A stretch of 64,000 nt of DNA, from NCBI GenBank assembly GCA_963662155.1, contig OY759274.1:42259842-42323841 (forward strand), in the 5' to 3' direction. This document shows, piece by piece, positions 1-14,300 of the stretch. Each line of letters opens with the position of its first letter. Within the stretch, counting starts at the first letter, position 1. The notes below the pieces were generated by a model. It saw only the letters and a program-made list of their open reading frames with translations. It did not search any database and was not told the origin of the DNA. The position numbers were made by a program, and so were the translations under genes. This DNA comes from Lamellibrachia columna (taxonomy: Eukaryota; Annelida; Polychaeta; Sabellida; Siboglinidae).

Positions 1-411
1 GTATCCACTATGACACACTAGCTCTAGTATACACTATGACATACCAGCTCTAGTATCCACTATGACATACTAGCTCTAGTATCCACTATGACACACTAGC
101 TCTAGTATCCACTATGACACACTAGCTCTAGTATCCACTATGACATACTACCTCTAGTATTCACTATGACACACTAGCTCTAGTATCCACTATGACATAC
201 TAGCTCTAGTATCCACTATGACACACTAGCTCTAGTAGCCACTATGACACACTAGCTCTAGTATCCACTACAACATGCTAGCTCTAGTTCCACTACCGCA
301 TACTAGCTCTAGTATCCACAATGACATACTAGCTCTAGTATCCACAATGACATACTAGCTCTAGTATCCACAATGACATACTAGCTCTAGTATCCACAAT
401 GACATACTAGC
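1..411. repeat. 26-bp minisatellite, cut by the left window edge
   Basis: About 16 tandem copies of a 26-bp unit with the core ctctagtatccactatgaca run from the first base to about 411. Copies differ by single substitutions (ctatgacaca, ctatgacata, cacaatgaca). The last four copies share cacaatgac, which suggests local homogenisation. The array probably continues left of the window. It lies in an intron or upstream part of the receptor gene. Confidence 0.95.
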
Positions 412-2222
412 TGGTTTGTGAAATATTACAGAAATTCAGTTACGATAACATTATAGTCTTTTTCTGGTTGTTATGAGTAGCACATGTGCTGGTCATTTTA
501 GAGGGATTTTATCAATATTTTACAAGACTGCCATCGATAGCAAAACATCATTAGATGACAGGTTTACAACAATGACATTGGTTTATCTAGCGTCCACTGT
601 TCTTAATGTATATTTTTAATCTGTTATTAAGTGTATTGGACTCTCTAAACTTTTGTCTTCCTTGCTTAATTTTTTTAAAGTAGATACTCCTTTGATTGTG
701 AACGATTGTATCAGATCAGTTGCAGTGATCACATAGTTACAATGATTACATAGTTACCATGATTACATAGTTACAATTATTACATAGTTACAATTATTAC
801 AGGACATAATTATGATTATACCCTCACATAATTGTTTTATTATTATATTATTATTATAGTAGTGTATTAATTTAAAGTCAGTTATGATTACTCCCATAAT
901 CAAAGCAAGCCCTGACATTGCAGCAGTATCAAAACAATGTACAGGACCTACTAATACACCACCAGTACACATATGAGAAATTGAATGGTGAAACACTGCA
1001 ATGAAGACATCTATCTTTAGGATTATGACACTCATTGCTAAGTTCTTTTTCTTGTTTTCATTGTATTGTTCACTGTGAAGCCACAGAAAATTGAACCCTG
1101 TTTTAAATGGGTGCACGACTGTGCATGTTCTTCTGTCATTCAGTGTTCAGTGCTCAAAGGTAACCCAGATCTTTGTAAAGATCTCGTGAAAAAAATGCTG
1201 TAAAAATTGTAACTTGAGCTGTAGAACCACCAGCTCAAGTAGAACAAAGGCAACATGCACACAAACCTGTCATATTTGAAGCATATTGAATGAAGAGGCA
1301 CTGAAAGAAACTGGATGATGTTGCTGTTTGCTGATCTGTATCATGTTGCAAATTCAGAAGAGAGACACTAATTAGCCAAAAAGTTGACTACCTTCCTTAG
1401 GAGCAGTGAATTTTTATTTTACATGCTTAGACCTGTGTGAAAATAGTGATATTTAAAGTAACTTCTGTCCCTTTATCTAAGATAGAGGAGAACGGTTAGC
1501 ATGTAGTCACTGAGATAGAATTGGGAAAAGTGAACATTTCTAGATACACCTTAAAAAACATTACTAGATAAGGTCACAAACATAGAGCTATTGAGGAATA
1601 CAGAGTAGCATAACAGCTGATAAGAGATTGAAAAATGGACACGAACAGGGCACACCCTCTGAAAAGAAAAAGTGTTACACAGTGGGCCTTGGAATGGAAC
1701 CTACAACAAGGGAAGAGAAAGCCAGGAAGACCAAACAATGGTTGGAGGTGATCAGTAACAGAAAAAATGAGGAAGTTTTGAACCACCTGGAAAGAAATAC
1801 CAAAAACATCATGTGTTGCAGAAGTGTTGTTTCTTCAAGTCTTCAAGTTTGTACTGCTAGAAAGTAATGCTTTGCCACGCTGCAGCATGTGACATCATCT
1901 CCCAACTTTAGCGAAGGTGACGTAAGCTAAAATGTCTTCTACACAAATAGTTGTGCAGTGCAGGGTTAGAAACATTCTTGGACACTTCACAATGATTTGT
2001 TGACTGCAGGGTGGCTCTCTGAAAAAGATTCTATGGTAGAAGCCATAACTGTTTGCTGATTGAGTGCATTCTATATTATGAATTTTCGATACAGTAGATG
2101 TAGAACAAGTGCTGGTAGATAGGCAGTTAGGACTATGCTGCAATTGGAGGAAAGACAAGTAAGTTAGTTAGTTGATTGTTATTCCTGAGAGTGCATTGTA
2201 AGAGATATAATTGTGATTGCAG
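412..2222. other. Intron sequence with no recognised feature
   Basis: AT-rich DNA with no exon I can support, although the receptor must have 5' exons (signal peptide, first half of the cytokine-receptor module) further left. Short open frames at 763-1116 (minus) and 1628-1867 (plus) have no recognisable domain and unremarkable composition. The stretch ends with a good splice acceptor at 2221-2222. Confidence 0.6.
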
Positions 2223-2370
2223 GTAGTGGTACAGGTAGACAATGCCACCTCTGTCCAGTTGACTGGACTCTGGCCAGCCACTGACTACAGCCTGAGTGTC
2301 CGGTGCCGTCCAGTCTCTGGACAGTATTGGAGCAACAACAGCAACATCCGTGTGAGAACTCCAGATGACG
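2223..2370 (+). CDS. Receptor exon 1 of window: end of cytokine-receptor homology module
   Basis: Acceptor at 2221-2222 and donor gacg|gtcagt; starts in phase 0 and ends in phase 1. It encodes the second half of an FN3 fold with the string SVRCRPVSGQYWSNNS. VRC(R) followed by WSxxS is the hallmark end of the cytokine-binding module in class I cytokine receptors. Here the fourth motif residue is Asn rather than Trp, as seen in some divergent members. Two N-glycosylation sequons (NAT, NNS) fit an extracellular location. Confidence 0.8.
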
Positions 2371-5300
2371 GTCAGTATACTATCTGTTCGGGGAAACATT
2401 CAAGTTGTTTTTGCACAGGTGGCACCAGTGAGATACACTGGTGCCACCTGTTGGATAATTGAGATACACTGGCGCCACCTGTTGAATGATTGAGATACAC
2501 TTATCATTGCAATGTTAAATAAAAAATATTTCAACACAACTTTCTATTGTCTGTCTGAAAGCACAATTGAAAAACATAATTAAACCAAAACAGTTGAATA
2601 CTACTGTTCACCCTATGGCCTATTTCCCTTGTAGCTCCCTCTGCCTCTCCGACCATCCCAGTGGGAAGTTTCCGCACCCATCCATGTAGGCCAGAGCAGG
2701 AGAACTGTAGGAGCGTGACAGTCTTCTGGCAGGTGAGATGTCACATGTAAATGCTGCATGCATACACGCACGTGCATGCATACATGCACATGCATACACG
2801 CACATGTGTCCATACACGCACGTTCATGCATGCAGGTAGGTTGAGTGCTGTAATACATTGTTAGAATATTGGACAAACTGGCAAAATGTGTACAGATCAA
2901 CTAAAAGATTCTTCTTCAAGCCGATTTTTTTGCTTATCTTGTTTTAAATTAATTTCATGAAAAATTAAACCTATCAAGTATCAGCTATGACAATATAGAT
3001 CATTTGTGCAAACATGTTATTTATTTATTGGAAAACTATTAAATTATATTTGACTTCAACCAGTCAGAATTATTTGAAAAAAGGGTAAAAGTGTTCCGTA
3101 TTTCTTAAGCTATTCACAGATTACAGATTTGGAAATGGACAAACCTGATTCGTGATGGGCTCAATTAATTGATGAGAGTGTTCTGTGTCTGACTTGTGAT
3201 GGAAGGTTACATTAATGTCCACTTGTATCTATGCTTCAGCCAATCGCCACCAAGTATCACAATGGTGACCTACATGGCTACGAGGTCTCCTGTAGAGGAC
3301 TACAAGATGGCAGTCTTCATGAAGTCAACATTGATTCAACGACCTTGAGTGCCACCTTCAAAGAACTTGATGCTGACCAGTACTACGTCATCTCAGTGGT
3401 TGGCTACAACAATGTCGGCCGGTCACCCGCAGCCACACTGACCCTTCCTCCGTCAGACAGCAGTGAGTTAGAGTATAATTACTAAAAACAACATTAACTG
3501 CACTAATTAGTAGCCACCTTGACTGTTGCAACTCAGCACTGAACAACATCGTTAAACGAGACTTTGCTAAACTCCAGCATGTGCAAAATTGTCTGGCACT
3601 TGTTATCAGGGCGACTCTTTTTTCACCATCACTGCCCCTACTTAAACAGTTACACTGGCTTCCTGTTATGTACTGAATCATATTTAAATGGTCCACTCTT
3701 ATACATATATTAACACAACAGCCATCCTACTTGGCTTGTCTCCTGTGTCTTTCCAGCATCTCAGATCATCTATCTCAGAACAACTTTTTGTTCCTAGAAT
3801 TAATCTTTGGCCTTAACCCGGGCAAGCATGCTTTCTCTGTAGCTATCTCTAGCTTTCTATGTAGCTTTCTCTAGCTTTTTATGTAGCTTTCTCTGTAGTT
3901 TTCTCTGTAGCTTTCTCTTTAGCTTTCTGTGTAGCTTTCTCTTTAGCTTTCTGTGTAGCTTTCTCTTTAGCTTTCTCTGTAGCTTTCTCTGTAGCTTTCT
4001 CTGTAGCTTTCTCTTTAGCTTTCTCTTTAGCTTTCTCTGTAGCTTTCTCTGTAGCTTTCTCTTTAGCTTTCTCTTTAGCTTTCTCTTTAGCTTTCTCTGT
4101 AGCTTTCTCTGTAGCTTTCTCTGTAGCTTTCTCTGTAGCTTTCTCTTTAGCTTTCTCTGTAGCTTTCTCTTTAGCTTTCTCTGTAGCTGCACCAAACATT
4201 TTGAAATAACTCCCCATCACTTAAATATAATCTGAAACTATAAATACCTTCCACAAAAAATAAAGGCTTTCTCGAACTTGCATTTCCACCCTTCAATGAT
4301 TCCTCACTCCGATGGTGACTTTTGTGCATCCCTGTTCATGATATAATGCTTAATGATTCTGGCATGTTGTACCTCTGAACTCGGGTTCCTGAGGATCATC
4401 TTTATTATTATTCTAATTACTAATTTTCTTGACAATTGACCATTTATTTGTAACAAAATGATGACTTGTTCTGTGCACAACCGGTTATAACAGTTGACTT
4501 TTATTATGCATTTACCAGTCTAGGTTTATGCTTTATTGTGTAATTTCCTTATTGATATAGAGATGTGTTGATGGTGATGTTAAATGTTGTTATTGTTATC
4601 ATTGTTGCTCTAGTCAGTGTTATGGTAACTCTGTTGTTATTAAAATTGTACCTGCTGTTGTCCTTAATGTCTTTTTAAATTTTCAATTAAATTTGTTTCT
4701 CCGTCTTGTTTTAGAATCATTCCATGACAAATAAGAGCTCTCCGGTATTCCTTACAACATGCTTGTTTGTGCAAACATGTCGCTTAGTTTTCATGAAATC
4801 ATCTAACAAACTATTTAATAATTTTTTGACAGATCCAGTAAAATAATTTAGACAAAAGTTATTCGGCTCTATATACTATGACTATTCCCAGTTTTGCAGG
4901 TTACCTGATCCAATGATCAAAGTCAATTCTTTCGATGATCCTAACAAAAGTACGCATTGTTTTATTGAACCGATTGAACATGTTACTTAAACTGTTCAGG
5001 CACTAGAAATTTGAACATCAAGGAACCTGATTCATGATGGGCTAAATCAGTTGAGGTGGAAGCTTTAAAGTCGTTTTTGTGTTTCAGTGACCCGTCTTCC
5101 AGGGAACCTGGTGGCCGAGCTCTCCCAACGCAGTCATGTGATGACCTTCTCTTGGTCCAAGCCCACAATGGCCGTGTCCAACTACACATTGTTGTGGTGT
5201 GAGGGGGTCGCTAGTCAGACAGACACCTGCCAGGTATGAACCACTTACATTGTTCTTGTCATCCCATACATCCTTATGCGAGGTATACACTGCTAAGCTG

Positions 5301-8300
5301 TTGCTGCGAATCATGTGTTTATTTGACTTAAAATGGATCAGTCGTGAACTGTGCGCTGGTCCACAACTCAACAATATTCGAGGTCCCTGTTGATTTGCAT
5401 GGTACAATAGTTGGTGAAATGTTTCAAAACTTGATTTGTGGCAACAAATGCATGTTACCTGTGCAGGTCTATGATGAGATATCTTGGAGTCGGGCAATGT
5501 ACGCTGGTCCACAACTCAACAAATCCCTGGTCTCTTCAGTGGGCTAATCATAGCACATTTTCAGCGATAGTTGCAATAAACACCACTAGTGTGTGTTGTG
5601 TTCACTCCATGCCACAACATTAGGGGGCGCATGTGCATGCAATGCAGAAAAAAGCTACGATGACAGCGGTGTACACGCAACTGTTGTTGTACAATGTACA
5701 CTGATCGAGGTGCACAATGATGGTGGTGTACACGCAACTGTTGTTGTACAATGTACACTGATCGAGGTGCACAATGATGGTGGTGTACACGCAACTGTTG
5801 TTGTACAATATACACTGATCGAGGTGCACAATGATGGTGGTGTACACACAACTGTTGTTGTACAATGTACACTGATCAAGGTGCACAATGATGGTGGTGT
5901 ACACACAACTGTTGTTGTACAATGTACACTGATCAAGGCACCCAATGACGGCGGTGTACACACAACTGTTGTTGTACAATGTACACTGATCGAGGTGCAC
6001 AATGACGGCAGTGTACACACAACTGTTGTTGTACAATGTACAATGATGGCGGTGTACACACAACTGTTTTTGTACAATGTACATTGATCGAGGCACCCAA
6101 TGACGGTGGTGTACATGCAACTCTTGTTGTACAATTAAACACTGATCGATGCACCCAATGACGGCGGTGTACATGCAACTCTTGTTGTACAATTAAACAC
6201 TGATCAAGGCACCCAATGACGGCAGTGTACATGCAACTCTTGTTGTACAATGTACACTGATCGAGGTGCACAATGACGGCGGTGTACACACAACTGTTTT
6301 TGTACAATGTACACTGATCAAGGCACCCAATGACGGCGGTGTACATGCAACTCTTGTTGTACAATTAAACACTGATCGAGGCACCCAATGACGGCGGTGT
6401 ACATGCAACTCTTGTTGTACAATTAAACACTGATCGAGGCACCCAATGACGGCGGTGTACATGCAACTCTTGTTGTACAATTAAACACTGATCGAGGCAC
6501 CCATTGACGGCGGTGTACATGCAACTCGTGTTGTACAATTAAACACTGATCGAGGCACCCAATGACGGCGATGTACATGCAACTCTTGTTGTACAATTAA
6601 ACACTGATCGAGGCACCCAATGACGGCGGTGTACATGCAACTCTTGTTGTACAATTAAACACTGATCGAGGCACCCAATGACGGCGGTGTACATGCAACT
6701 CTTGTTGTACAATGAAACACTGATCGAGGCACCCAATGACGGCGATGTACATGCAACTCTTGTTGTACAATGAAACACTGATCGAGGTGCACAATGATGG
6801 TGGTGTACACACAACTGTTGTTGTACAATGTACACTGATCGAGATGCACAATGATGGTGGTGTACACACAACTGTTGTTGTACAATGTACACTGATCGAG
6901 ATGCACAATGATGGCGGTGTACACACAACTGTTTTTGTACGGGCCTGGGCTGAAAACAATTTAAACACAACGGGCTGTGTGAGCGGGCCGGGCCGGGCCT
7001 GGGCTGGGCCTGGACATAATAAAAATATCCATACAAAACACCGATTATAACTTTATTTTTTAATAAAAACTGATTAGAAATTGTAATTCCGGTTAATGAA
7101 TGCTTAAAATTATTTCTTTAGTATTATATAGTTGCAAATTGAGACCTTGCATGGAATCTAATGGCCCCATAAGTTCACTTGGCTGGAAGTAGCCAGCCCC
7201 AAATGTTTACTTTAGAAATATTTGCAGAGGCAATCCAGCCATGATTAACCATCAACTTATCACCCTTTGACCCTACCAGTGGACATTCTATTGTCTAGGT
7301 CTTCCCTCCAAACATTGCCCACCTGAATGACCTGCCCACTGCCAAGTGCCCACTAGGTGACTAGCCCACTACCCAGTACCCAACCCAGTTGGTAACTGGT
7401 ATTTCTCCCCAGTCTTAATTCATTCACACTTGTACTAATTCACACATGTCTGAACCTGTCTGTCTCAGGCTAGTGACTGCAGGCCTGTTGGAAATGCCAC
7501 TGGGTGTCAGTGCCAGTGGGTAACATTTAATTGAAATATATTAAATTATGTTAACTTAGTTGAGCTAATTCAATTAACAATATAAATTGGGGTTATGGCT
7601 TGCATATGGGTTAAGTCAGGGTTAGATAAATAAATTTCCTACCCTAACCATAAGCCAATACATTAAAGCCAAATATAACAAATGTTATCATATTTAATAG
7701 TAATGACACTAAGAAGTTTTTCTTTATTTTTCTTCAGGATATTCGTAAGTTTGAAGATGTTGGTGGTGCTGGATTTTTAGAACTCATCCAGCACACTATG
7801 GAACATCAGCATAAGAGTAGTACTCCAGTAAGAGCTAAGGATATTATGCCCCATCCCATATATGTATATATGTTTCTTTATTTAATAAAACAATAAGTCT
7901 GTTTTACAGTTTATTTGTTTTTCGTCTTTGTTATAAGATTATAGGTTTATCTTCTCTAAACTTAGCGGGCCGTGGGCTTGCGGGCCGTGGGCTTACCCAT
8001 CTTTGGCCCGTGGGTATGGGCCGGGCCTGGGCCTGAAACTTGCGGGTTGGGCCGGGCCTGGACAAAACATTCACGGCCTGGGCCGGGCCTGGGCCTAAAC
8101 TCTAGTTTGCGGGCCTGGGCCGGGCTTGAAAAATAATTGCGGGCCTGGGCCGGGCCTGGACTCTAACTGCTAATTGCGTGCCGGGCTTGGGATCAAATTC
8201 TAGGCCCGCGCAGGGCACTAGTGTACATACAACTGTTTTTGTACACTGATCGAGGCACCCAATGACGGCGGTGTACATGCAACTCTTGTTGTACAATGAA

Positions 8301-11300
8301 GCACTGATCGAGGCACCCAATGACGGCGGTGTACACACAGCTGTTGTTGTACAATGTACACTGATCGAGGTGCACAATGATGGCGGTGTACACACAACTG
8401 TTGTTGTACAATGTACACTGATCGAGGCACCCAATGATGGCGATATACATGCAACTCTTGTTGTACAATGATGTACACTGATCGAGGTGCGCAATGATGG
8501 CGGTGTACACACAACTCTTATTGTACAATGTACACTGATCAAGGCACACAATGATGGCGGTGTATACACAACTCTTGTTATACAATGTACGCTGATCAAG
8601 GCGCACAATGGCGGCGGAGTACATGCAACTCTTGTTGTACAATGTTTGCTGATTGAGGCGCACAATGACGGCGATGTGCACACAACATTTGTTGTACAAT
8701 GTACGCTGATTGAGGTGTACAACCACGGAACGGAATGTCTACATCCTAGCATTAGATGATATACACTAGCACATTGGTTAAAGCACCTTTATTTCCAGAC
8801 AAATATTGGAACTAGGGCACTCTTAATTGCTGCACTGATTACTCTTGAATTGCCTCCCTATTAGTGTAGAAAACGTAGTAACATTTCACTGTTCATGTTG
8901 AAACGATTACTTTAACGTATCCAAAACTTGTTTTTATCTTACTAGAAATTTTTATCATCTTATCAAGGCGACTTCATCAGTGCTAATGACGTCTCCTGCG
9001 TTAGCCCAAGTTTGGGCTGTTTGGAGTATAACCACTTGAGACTTGGGATGACGTCATTGTATATGTGAGGAACTTCGTAATTGCCCTCGTTGATTGTTGC
9101 ATTGGTCTTGCGTATCCATATGGCCTCTTTCACAAGTCTTCTCCTTCTGTGTGACTCCCTCCCTATCTACCACTTTCACATTGTCATTTCACTGTTAGCT
9201 GAATCTTTTCCCCCTCCTTAATTAGCTCCCTATGGCCTATCCATCCATCTGTAGACAACTTTAACATGGTATACCAATTTTGAGATTGCCTAACCTTTGG
9301 TTTTGGTGCACCTCAGAGCTCAGGTTGCCACGGATTTAGGCATGATATAAGTTTTTGTAATTATTAAATACCGACAGTTTATTTACGGTGTCACCTGTGT
9401 TTAGGGCCAGCTGAACAGTGTCACTATCCCGGGTCATGTGACGACTCTGGAGAGAGCGTGGGAGGTGACGAATGTGTACGCGTTGTCTTGCAACAGCCAA
9501 TCAGGAAGCAGCGGCATGCAGCGGGAGTGGCTCTGTGTCTACGACTATGATGGATGTGAGTGTGTTGGGTCATTGTTTTTCTTCCAGGTTCATGTCATAT
9601 GAATAAAGTGCCAGTGATTTTGATTGACACTCGAACAAATAGTTATGAACCGGGAAAGGGCATATTTGCGGACTGACATTTGTGCAGTGCACATGGTTTA
9701 TTGTCTTGTTGCTAGGAGGCAGCACATGCGAAGACAGAATTTGGTTTGTTTGCTTGACAAATGACAGGGAGCATCTCCCATGTCGAATTTCTCGAAAACC
9801 AAATAATAGAAACTCTACTGGAAGTTGTGACAAGACAAACATCAAAGTGGACAGTTTTTATTTTAAAAATAGATGTAATTGGATAACAGACAATAGACAA
9901 GAAGCCATTTGGCTTTGAGAAAGGTGGGCTATGTGTAGGGGAAACATTGTTGGAGTCTTAATGTGGTTTTTTTTAAAAGTTACTGAAAGTCCAACGGTTG
10001 TAATTGTAAGGGGACGTTGTCTATTTATACAATGTGTACTCATTCTCAAAAAATGAGCAGTAATGGAACATGTCATAAAAAAATTAGCAATAATGGAACA
10101 TGTCATACAAAAAATTTGCATTAATGGAACATGTCATACAAAAAAGTGAGCAGTAATGGAACATGTCATACAAAAAAATTAGCACTAATGGAACATGTCA
10201 TACAAAAAAGTGATCAGTAATGGAACATGTCATACCAACAAATTAGCAGTAATGGAACATGTCACACAAAAAAGTGAGCAGTAATGGAACATGTCATACA
10301 AAAAAGTGAGCAGTAATGGAACATGTCATACAAAAAAAGTGAGCAGTAATGGAACATGTCATACAAAAAAGTTAGCAGTAATGGAACATGTCATACAAAA
10401 AAATGAGCAGTAATAGAACATGTCATAAAAAATGAGCAGTAATGGAACATGTCATACAAAAAAGTGAGCAGTAATGGAACATGTCACACAAAAAATTAGC
10501 AGTAATGGAACATGTTTTACAGAAAAATGAGCAATAATGGAACATGTCATACCAAAAAATTGGCAGTAATGGAACATGTCATACAAAAAAGTGATCAGTA
10601 ATGGAACATGTCATACCAAAAAAGTGAGCAGTAATGGAACATGTCATGCCAAAAAATTAGCAGTAATGGAACATGTCATAAAAAAAATTAGCAGTAATGG
10701 AACATGTCATACAAAAAAGTGAGCAGTAATGGAACATATAAAAAAATTAGCAGTAATGGAACATGTCATACAAAAAATTAGCAGTAATGGAACATGTCAT
10801 ACAAAAAAGTTATCAGTAATGGAACATGTCACACAAAAAAGTGATCAGTAATGGAATATGTCATACAAAAAATTAGCAGGAATGGAACATGTCGTACAAA
10901 AAAGTGAGCAGTAATGGAACTTGTCATACAAAAAAATTTTGCAGTAATGGAACATGTCATACCAAAAAATTAGCACTAATGGAACATGTCATACAAAAAA
11001 GTTATCAGTAATGGAACATGTCATACAAAAAAAGTGAGCAGTAATGGAACATGTCATACCAACAAATTAGCAGTAGTGGAACATGTCACACAAAAAAGTG
11101 AGCAGTAATGGAACATGTCATACAAAAAAGTGAGCAGTAATGGAACATGTCATACAAAAAAAGTGAGCAGTAATGGAACATGTCATACAAAAAAGTGAGC
11201 AGTAATGGAACATGTCATACAAAAAAATGAGCAGTAATAGAACATGTCATAAAAAAAATGAGCAGTAATGGAACATGTCATACAAAAAAGTGAGCAGTAA

Positions 11301-14300
11301 TGGAACATGTCACACAAAAAATTAGCAGTAATGGAACATGTTTTACAGAAAAATGAGCAATAATGGAACATGTCATACCAAAAAATTTGCAGTAATGGAA
11401 CATGTCATACAAAAAAGTGATCAGTAATGGAACATGTCATACAAAAAAGTGAGCAGTAATGGAACATGTCATGCCAAAAAATTAGCAGTAATGGAACATG
11501 TCATACAAAAAAGTGAGCAGTAATGGAACATATCATAAAAAAATTTGCAGTAATGGAACATGTCATACAAAAAAATTAGCAGTAATGGAACATGTCATAC
11601 AAAAAAGTTATCAGTAATGGAACATGTCACACAAAAAAGTGATCAGTAATGGAATATGTCATACAAAAAATTAGCAGTAATGGAACATGTCGTACAAAAA
11701 AGTGAGCAGTAATGGAATTTGTCATACAAAAAAATTTGCAGTAATGGAACATGTCATACAAAAAAATTAGCAGTAATGGAACATGTCACACAAAAAAATT
11801 AGCAGTAATGGAACATGTTTTACAGAAAAATTAGCAGTAATGGAACATGTCATACCAAAAAATTAGCACTAATGGAACATGTCACACAAAAAAGTGAGCA
11901 GTAATGGAACATGTCATACCAACAAATTAGCAGTAATGGAACATGTCACACAAAAAAGTGAGCAGTAATGGAACATGTCATACAAAAAAGTGAGCAGTAA
12001 TGGAACATGTCATAAAAAAAAAGTGAGCAGTAATGGAACATGTCATACAAAAAAGTGAGCAGTAATGGAACATGTCATACAAAAAAATTAGCAGTAATAG
12101 AACATGTCATAAAAAAATGAGCAGTAATGGAACATGTCATACAAAAAAGTGAGCAGTAATGGAACATGTCACACAAAAAATTAGCAGTAATGGAACATGT
12201 TTTACAGAAAAATGAGCAATAATGGAACATGTCATACCAAAAAATTTGCAGTAATGGAACATGTCATACAAAAAAGTGATCAGTAATGGAACATGTCATA
12301 CAAAAAAGTGAGCAGTAATGGAACATGTCATGCCAAAAAATTAGCAGTAATGGAACATGTCATACAAAAAAGTGAGCAGTAATGGAACATATAATAAAAA
12401 AAATTAGCAGTAATGGAACATGTCATACAAAAAAATTAGCAGTAATGGAACATGTCATACAAAAAAGTTATCAGTAATGGAACATGTCACACAAAAAAGT
12501 GATCAGTAATGGAATATGTCATACAAAAAATTAGCAGTAATGGAACATGTCGTACAAAAAAGTGAGCAGTAATGGAACTTGTCATACAAAAAAATTTGCA
12601 GTAATGGAACATGTCATACAAAAAAATTAGCAGTAATGGAACATGTCACACAAAAAAATTAGCAGTAATGGAACATGTTTTACATAAAAATTAGCAGTAA
12701 TGGAACATGTCATACCAAAAAATTATCAGTAATGGAACTTGTCACACAAAAAATTAGCAGTAATGGAACATGTTTTACAGAAAAATTTGCAGTAATGGAA
12801 CATGTCATACCAAAAAATTAGCAGTAATGGAACATATCATACAAAAAACTTAGCAGTAATGGAACATGTCATACAAAAAAATGAACAGTAATGGAACATG
12901 TCATAAAAAAATTCGCAATAATGGAATATGTCATCTTCTTTTATTAAACAGTGTAGTTGCACTCAACCTATAAACCATTGTAATAGATTTTTTGAAGTTA
13001 TATAATTGTAATTGATTGTCTAAGTAGTTGAACTTTTATGGTGCTTTGTAATTGACAGTTGTAATTGAACCCGGCCATATTCTTATGTTGAACAGTGCCA
13101 GGCACTCCAGTGTTTTCCTTTGGCACTGACCGAGCAGCCCGCAGTGTGACCATCCAGTGGAGGCCACTCGAGTGTAGCCTGGAGACACGGGGCAGGGTGC
13201 TCTACTACACCCTCCAGGTGGGGGAGACCGGAGCAGCAGGTGGGTGCAATGGGGGTCAGGGGTGATGACCCTGCAGTGAACGGAGAAAGGAGACTGTTAA
13301 TCCCACAAAATGTCCCAAAAGTAGCCATGTTTATTCTCCCAAATATGTATGGCCGAAGTAAACAATTTTAATTAGTCCAATATTTGTATGCTATATAAAT
13401 TTGCTATATACAGTAATCAACCTATTAAGCATACATACCCTAATAATTGTACAGCCCCATTTTTTTAAACAGTGATCTCCAATCTTGGGGATCCATAGTA
13501 TAGTTTTCTCTCCATCAACGTCAAGTCTCAGTGACAGCAAAGATCGAAATTCCACCTAAATCAGCAGAATTTGCTGTGCTCTGGTTTCCTTTTGACCACC
13601 CGTGAATGCATAAATGATTAGATAGCACTAACCCAGTCACTTCACTTAACCACCTGTCACCTGTCACCGCTGCTGAGATGTGTCCTCCCTGAATGTTCTC
13701 CGATTAGTTGGGAGGGACAGCAATTCCTTGCGGTTATAGAAAGTTCCTTAGATTGCACATAATCATATTATAATTGACCTAGAGTTTGTATACATACTGT
13801 GCTACTCCTTCAAGATGCTTTTCATGTTGGGTGCCACACTTTCAAGGGTTCATTCCCACTAGTAGCCTTTCTCTGAACAGTCGAATTACCCTTTGTCGTT
13901 ATCATGTGCAGTTGTTCACACAACGTTATGTGTCTGAACTACGAGTTACATAATACAAGGGCAAGGTTTTGCTAGATATTACTGTAACTGCCAGTATTAC
14001 ATCACAATTTCGAGAGTTGGATATTGACTGGCAGCACCAAGTACCAAGGCATAGAGGGATATTTCTGTGATAACAATTTTTGTGACAGTCACTGTAATCG
14101 TGACAGTCACTGTAAAGTTGTAACGAACACAACACATTGGCTTTAGTGTATAACTTGTAATCGAACGAATAAACAGTCAAGCGGGTAATACAGTCAACCA
14201 CAAGCCATTACCGTAAACTTATTTTTGCTAGTATACTTAATGCCTAATAACCACCAAATACTGGATCGTGCAGTGCCTGCTTTCATTATGCCTGGATAGA

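Noticed and set aside
1628..1867. 79-residue Lys/Glu-rich frame
   Set aside because: No recognised family and no fitting splice sites; might be an old retroelement remnant but I cannot support it.
5561..8759. Overlapping frames over the 57-bp array, some Cys/His-containing
   Set aside because: Unit divisible by three, open in several frames on both strands, intronic, and interrupted by a transposon.
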